Origin: an uncultured Pseudorhodobacter sp.
GTDB taxonomy: Bacteria > Pseudomonadota > Alphaproteobacteria > Rhodobacterales > Rhodobacteraceae
Reading direction: 5' to 3'
Length of the DNA stretch: 8,242 nt
Assembly (NCBI GenBank): GCA_945952425.1
Contig: CAMFIX010000117.1
Coordinates: forward strand, 1-8,242
Every line of letters starts with the position of its first letter. Within the stretch, counting starts at the first letter, position 1. Under the pieces are notes generated by a model that was not told the DNA's origin, did not search any database, and worked only from the letters and a program-made list of their open reading frames with translations. The translations under genes were made by a program, and so were the position numbers. Below, piece by piece: positions 4,856 through 8,242 of the stretch.

Positions 4856-5878
4856 ATGGCCTACAAGACGATCAGCGGCAACACCGCCATCGCTTTGACG
4901 AAGAACTACAACGAAGAAGCCAAGGAATACGAAGCAGAAAAGGACAAGGCCAAGAAGAAGGAACGCAAGGCCTCGCTGGACCTGCGCGCGCCCAAGATCC
5001 TTGCCGCCCTGATGACCGACATCGCCGACTACGACAAGAACGCCTCGGAGCGTTACCTGAACATCGACAACCGCCTGGCCCGGGCGATGAACCTGATCAA
5101 GACCGGCAAGGAGGCGCTTGCCACCTATATCAAGACCCGCAAGGTCCAGGATCTGGTCGGCATCACGGTCCTGCCCGCGCAATTCGCCCAGCTGGCGCTG
5201 GAGGAAAAGCAGGACGACAAGGCCTATTGCGCCGCGCAAACCACCTATCGCAACAACCCTATCAGCTTTGACCAAGTCAAGAAGATCTCGGGCGACAAAT
5301 ACATCAAGCCGATGTTCGCGGTCCGTCAGGGCACGATCGACGAGGGCAAGAAGCACATTCAGCCCAAGCTGGAAAAGATCGACCAGCTGGCCAAGATGGC
5401 CGAGCAGCTTGCGACCCAGGCCCAGACCCTGCAGAAGGGCGACCAGGCCGACCTGACCGACCTGCGCAAGGTGTTCTCCGATGCCCTGGCGGATGCCGAC
5501 AAGCCCCTGACCGAAGACAAAAAGGGCTTCCTGTTGAACATGTGCAATGCAAGCGGCAACTCGCTGCGCACGCTGAAGACCCAGGCCGCGACCAATCCGA
5601 TGACCAAGGATGCGTTGAGCATGGTGGACTCGATGCAGTCCAACATCATCGGCAATGTGAAACAGGGCAAGGTCATCGTCAAACGCTTCCAGGACGCGGT
5701 GAAAGATGCCAAGGCCTCGGCGCCCAAGACCGCGCTGAAAGACCCCGAAATCGCCAAGGCGCTGGTCGATTTGCCCGGCAAGGTGACCGAGCTGGAGAAG
5801 CTGCTGACCACGATGGCCGAGAACCTGAAAGAGGCGATGGCCGTGGCCTCCAAGACGCTGAAAGCCAACAAGAAGTAG
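4856..5878 (+). CDS. Unrecognised lysine-rich, predicted all-helical protein
   Basis: A 340-residue protein that I cannot assign to a family. It has no signal peptide and no membrane segment, so it is probably cytoplasmic. A highly charged stretch, EEAKEYEAEKDKAKKKERK (20-38), looks like an exposed helix or short coiled coil. The rest is rich in Ala, Lys, Leu, Asp and Gln with few helix breakers, and two further amphipathic segments lie near 160-195 and 305-340, the last ending KANKK. I see no Trp, two Cys (C125, C230), one His (H167) and no nucleotide-binding or catalytic motif. Lys is mostly AAG, with strong GCC/CTG/ATC bias, and AAGGGG sits 9 nt before the ATG, so good expression is plausible. 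It is probably transcribed alone: cobT ends 136 nt upstream, and the next gene is convergent, 3 nt away. A structural, binding or stress-related role is possible but unsupported. Confidence 0.8.
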   Translation: MAYKTISGNTAIALTKNYNEEAKEYEAEKDKAKKKERKASLDLRAPKILAALMTDIADYDKNASERYLNIDNRLARAMNLIKTGKEALATYIKTRKVQDLVGITVLPAQFAQLALEEKQDDKAYCAAQTTYRNNPISFDQVKKISGDKYIKPMFAVRQGTIDEGKKHIQPKLEKIDQLAKMAEQLATQAQTLQKGDQADLTDLRKVFSDALADADKPLTEDKKGFLLNMCNASGNSLRTLKTQAATNPMTKDALSMVDSMQSNIIGNVKQGKVIVKRFQDAVKDAKASAPKTALKDPEIAKALVDLPGKVTELEKLLTTMAENLKEAMAVASKTLKANKK

Positions 5879-5881
5879 GCC

Positions 5882-7765
5882 TCAGGCGCTGTCCTTCTCC
5901 GGCTCCATCGGCCGGAGATCATAGAGCTCGCCGATCAGCGCGGTTTCCAGGTCGCGGTCCAGCTGCTTGGCGCGCTCGACATAGGCGGCGTTCTTGTCCA
6001 CCGGCTGGCCGGGCACCCAAAGCTCGGCCAGGTCGCGCATAGCCGCGCGGTCCAGGCGGAAATAGGCCTTGGACAAAGCCGCAGCCTCGTAATCGGAAAA
6101 GCCCATGTTCTCCAGCACATAGCGCCCGGCCCTGAGAGATGAGTCGAAGGTCTCGCGCACGATGTCGGAGGCGCCTGCCTGGTAGAGTTCATAGACATGC
6201 ACCCGGTCGCGGGCCCGGGCGACGATATGGAGTTCCGGCCTGCGGGCGCGGGCGAAGCGGACGATCTGGACGGCCTTGGCGGGCTCGTCCACCGCCACGA
6301 CCAGCACCTGTGCCTGGGCGAGCCCCGCGGCCTCCAAGAGCTCCGGCCGCGTCGGGTCGCCGTAATAGCCCTTGACGCCGAAGCGGCGCATCGTCTCGAT
6401 CATGCCGGGGTCGCTGTCCAGAACCACGGTCGACACGCCCGAATGCCGCACCAGCCGGTTGACCACCTGCCCGAAGCGCCCGATCCCCGCGATGATGACC
6501 GTGCCCTTTTCGTCGATCGCATCGGCGGGCCGTTCGGTCACCCGGGCCGAAAGCCCGGCGGCGATCTTGTCGAAGACCAGGAACAACAGCGGCGTCAGCA
6601 GCATGGACAAAGAGATCACCAGCTGCGCCATCTGCCCCGAGACCACCGGCAGCGCGCCCTCGGACCGCGCGACCGAGATCACCAGAAACCCGAACTCGCC
6701 GCCCTGCGCCAGGCCCAAGGTGAACAGCACCCGCCCCCGCGGCTGCAACCGCGCCAGCCGCGCAATGATGTAAAGGATCAGCGCCTTGATCCCGATCAGC
6801 CCCGCGACCCAGGCCGCGATGGTCACCGGATCGGCCAGGATCAGCTTGAAGTTGATCCCCACGCCCACCGTCATGAAGAACAGCCCCATCAGCAGACCCT
6901 TGAAGGGCTGCAGATCGGCCTCCAGCTGGTGGCGGAACTCCGAGTTGGCCAGCACCACCCCGGCGACGAAAGTGCCAAGCGCGGGCGACAGGCCCACCAG
7001 CTCCATCAGGAAGGCGATGCCAAGGACCAACAGCAGGGAGACGAAGGTCGACATCTCGGGCAGGCGGGCGGCATGGACGAAGCGAAAGACCGGGCGGCTG
7101 ACGTAATGGCCGATCAGCACGACGGCGGCGACCACGGCCAGCGTCAGCGTGGTCACCGCCCAGGCGGGCAGGGTCTGGACGTAATGCACCAGCGGCTCGG
7201 CGAGCCCGGCGTCATGGGCGGTGACGGCCTGGGTGTCGGAGCCCGTGACCACGGTCACCGCCAGCAGGGGCATGACCGACAGGATCGGCACCACGGCCAG
7301 GTCTTGCGCCAGCAGAACGGCAAAGACCGCCCGCCCGCCGCCGGTGCCCATCAGGTTCTTCTCGGCGAGCGTCTGCAGGACGATCGCGGTCGAGGACATG
7401 GCCGCGATCATCCCCAGCGCGATCGCCACCTGCCAGCTTTGCCCCGTCGCCCAAAGCGCCGCCGCGATGGCGGCAATCGTCAGGCTGATCTGCAGCCCGC
7501 CCATGCCGAAGAGCCTTTTGCGCATGTCCCACAAGTGCTTGGGCTCCAGCTCCAGCCCGATCAGGAACAGCATCAAGACGACGCCGAATTCGGCGAATTC
7601 CTGCAGGTCGGCGGTCTCGGCCCCGGCCAGCCCCATGACCGGCCCCATCAGGATGCCGGCCGTCAGGTAGCCCAGCACCGAGCCGAGACCCAGCCGGATC
7701 GACAGCGGCACCACCAGGACGGCGGCGCCGAGATAGACCGAGGCGAGCAGCAGGAAATTTTCCAT
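5882..7765 (-). CDS. CPA2-family monovalent cation:proton antiporter (KefB/KefC type)
   Basis: A 627-residue inner-membrane K+/H+ antiporter-like protein. Residues about 4-400 form the Na/H-exchanger transmembrane domain with many hydrophobic spans. It contains RAVFAVLLAQDLAVVPIL (145-162; QD at 154-155) and HQLEADLQPFKG (279-290). The latter matches the regulatory loop HALESDIEPFKG of E. coli KefC, with E282 and D284 kept but the third acidic residue replaced by Q286. Residues about 420-540 form an RCK/TrkA-N domain with GIGRFG (427-432), an acid after strand 2 (D450) and IVARARD (514-520), as in KefB/KefC. A soluble tail follows to 627. In E. coli these proteins are glutathione-gated efflux systems aided by KefF/KefG; no such partner gene is visible here. 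ATG 7765 is preferred over GTG 7801 because it has an upstream AAAGGA and starts directly at the first membrane span. Confidence 0.9.
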   Translation of the reverse strand: MENFLLLASVYLGAAVLVVPLSIRLGLGSVLGYLTAGILMGPVMGLAGAETADLQEFAEFGVVLMLFLIGLELEPKHLWDMRKRLFGMGGLQISLTIAAIAAALWATGQSWQVAIALGMIAAMSSTAIVLQTLAEKNLMGTGGGRAVFAVLLAQDLAVVPILSVMPLLAVTVVTGSDTQAVTAHDAGLAEPLVHYVQTLPAWAVTTLTLAVVAAVVLIGHYVSRPVFRFVHAARLPEMSTFVSLLLVLGIAFLMELVGLSPALGTFVAGVVLANSEFRHQLEADLQPFKGLLMGLFFMTVGVGINFKLILADPVTIAAWVAGLIGIKALILYIIARLARLQPRGRVLFTLGLAQGGEFGFLVISVARSEGALPVVSGQMAQLVISLSMLLTPLLFLVFDKIAAGLSARVTERPADAIDEKGTVIIAGIGRFGQVVNRLVRHSGVSTVVLDSDPGMIETMRRFGVKGYYGDPTRPELLEAAGLAQAQVLVVAVDEPAKAVQIVRFARARRPELHIVARARDRVHVYELYQAGASDIVRETFDSSLRAGRYVLENMGFSDYEAAALSKAYFRLDRAAMRDLAELWVPGQPVDKNAAYVERAKQLDRDLETALIGELYDLRPMEPEKDSA

Positions 7766-7769
7766 GCAG

Positions 7770-7775
7770 TCCTTT
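7770..7775 (-). promoter_or_regulatory. Ribosome-binding site that fixes the antiporter start
   Basis: On the minus strand AAAGGA lies 4 nt before the ATG at 7765. The spacing is a little short. No comparable element precedes the in-frame GTG at 7801, which would add twelve residues unlike a family N-terminus. Confidence 0.7.
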
Positions 7776-7810
7776 CGACAGAGCGGGAGGGGCCCGGGCA
7801 CGACCAGGCT

Positions 7811-7827
7811 CCGGCCAAAACGGCCGG
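7811..7827. repeat. CCGGCC/GGCCGG hairpin in the antiporter upstream region
   Basis: CCGGCC (7811-7816) and GGCCGG (7822-7827) are exact reverse complements around a 5-nt loop, AAAAC on the plus strand. No T-run follows on the minus strand, so it is not a typical terminator for the PilP-like gene. It would lie in the antiporter leader if transcription started upstream. Confidence 0.6.
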
Positions 7828-7876
7828 CATCCTCAACCTATCCCATCGCGGGGGCGTCATGGAAAGGGGCCGCGCG

Positions 7877-7905
7877 GAAAAATCGCGGGGCAGGGGCGAA
7901 AAATC
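7877..7905. repeat. GAAAAATC direct repeat, 21-bp phase
   Basis: GAAAAATC occurs at 7877-7884 and 7898-7905, exactly 21 bp apart (two helical turns), between the PilP-like stop and the antiporter. It is the same octamer as in palindrome 1 before cobT and in the carD leader. CCGCG (7870-7874) and CGCGG (7884-7888) also flank the first copy as a small hairpin. Confidence 0.7.
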
Positions 7906-7911
7906 TGCAGC

Positions 7912-8242
7912 TTAGCCCGTGGGCAGGGCAAGCGTCAGCACACGGCCACCCTTTTGATACTGGATCGCATTGGCGGTGATGGCGACGATGCTGCCGCCGT
8001 CCAGCTGGTCGCCGACGCGAACCTTGCGCACGGCGCTGTTGGGCTGGCGCACCATGGCGAAGCGGTTGGTGGCGGTGCCGAAGACGGCCAGCAGGGCCAG
8101 TTTGTTGGTGTTCAGCGCGTCTTTCGTCGTGGCCTGCTTGGCGACCGAGGCATTGGTGGGCAGGCTTGGCGCGTTGTTGTCGGGCTCGGGCTCGTCCTGG
8201 GCCACGGCATCCTGGGCGGCGGGTTGCGCATCTGGCGCGGGC
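7912..8242 (-). CDS. PilP/GspC-like envelope protein, C-terminal end (5' partial)
   Basis: The minus-strand frame is open from the window edge to a TAA at 7912-7914, with 109 residues visible; the start lies beyond 8242. A GTG at 8205 is in frame but is preceded by a continuous Ala/Pro/Gln/Asp-rich linker, so it is not the likely start. The visible N-terminal part is low-complexity and acidic (QDEPEPDNNAPS). The last 60 or so residues form a small beta-rich domain, from LALLAVFGTATNRFAMVRQP through VRVGDQLDGGSIVAI to a KGGRVLTLALP end. This resembles the homology-region domain of PilP and GspC, periplasmic parts of type IV pilus and type II secretion machines. In Rhodobacterales such domains also occur in large proteins of unknown role. 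The antiporter start is 146 nt downstream on the same strand. Domain call moderate; function unknown. Confidence 0.55.
   Translation of the reverse strand, partial: PAPDAQPAAQDAVAQDEPEPDNNAPSLPTNASVAKQATTKDALNTNKLALLAVFGTATNRFAMVRQPNSAVRKVRVGDQLDGGSIVAITANAIQYQKGGRVLTLALPTG

Noticed and set aside
6197..7915. A 572-codon open frame on the plus strand opposite the antiporter
   Set aside because: It is rich in His, Gln, Asp and Arg, as expected from reading hydrophobic Leu/Val/Ile/Ala codons of a GC-rich membrane-protein gene backwards. The minus-strand protein is a clear family member, and no ribosome-binding site supports the plus-strand frame.
1..8242. tRNA/rRNA genes, CRISPR array, IS elements, prophage or attachment sites
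   Set aside because: No cloverleaf, spaced repeat array, transposase or integrase sequence or terminal inverted repeats could be seen.

Overview
The window reads as a chromosomal segment of a GC-rich alphaproteobacterium, most likely of the Rhodobacterales (Paracoccus/Rhodobacter type). This rests on protein character: a SUV3-type helicase tail, an S4 protein, a 7Fe ferredoxin, CarD, a solitary CobT and a KefB/KefC-like antiporter. The short A/T-rich intergenic palindromes and TTCG-loop terminator also fit. The genus is inference. I see no insertion sequence, phage gene, CRISPR array, tRNA or rRNA.

Layout, left to right. Positions 1-2682 hold a co-directional plus-strand run: the 3' part of a SUV3-like helicase gene (5' end outside the window), an S4-domain RNA-binding protein whose GTG start abuts the helicase stop, and ferredoxin fdxA 46 nt further on. 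A 293-nt gap follows, with a perfect hairpin, a plausible extended -10 promoter and a possible leader ORF that overlaps carD in an ATGA junction. carD (2976-3485) ends at a strong intrinsic terminator. After it come two tandem palindromes and cobT (3715-4719) with an excellent ribosome-binding site. Next is an unrecognised 340-residue lysine-rich, apparently all-helical soluble protein (4856-5878). It meets, tail to tail with 3 nt between the stops, a minus-strand KefB/KefC-type cation:proton antiporter (5882-7765). Upstream of that, on the same strand, lies the C-terminal end of a PilP/GspC-like envelope protein that runs out of the window.

The helicase and S4 protein look like an RNA-metabolism pair, with fdxA carried along. 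carD encodes a global RNA-polymerase-binding regulator and seems to have its own promoter and long leader. cobT attaches the lower ligand in cobalamin synthesis; no other cobalamin gene and no B12 riboswitch is visible beside it.

No complete new multi-gene system is evident. The points most worth a second look are the unrecognised 340-aa protein, the structured carD leader, and an 8-mer (GAAAAATC or its complement) that I find five times, always between genes or in the carD leader. Two of those copies form a palindrome before cobT, beside a second related palindrome, and two form a direct repeat spaced 21 bp after the PilP-like gene.
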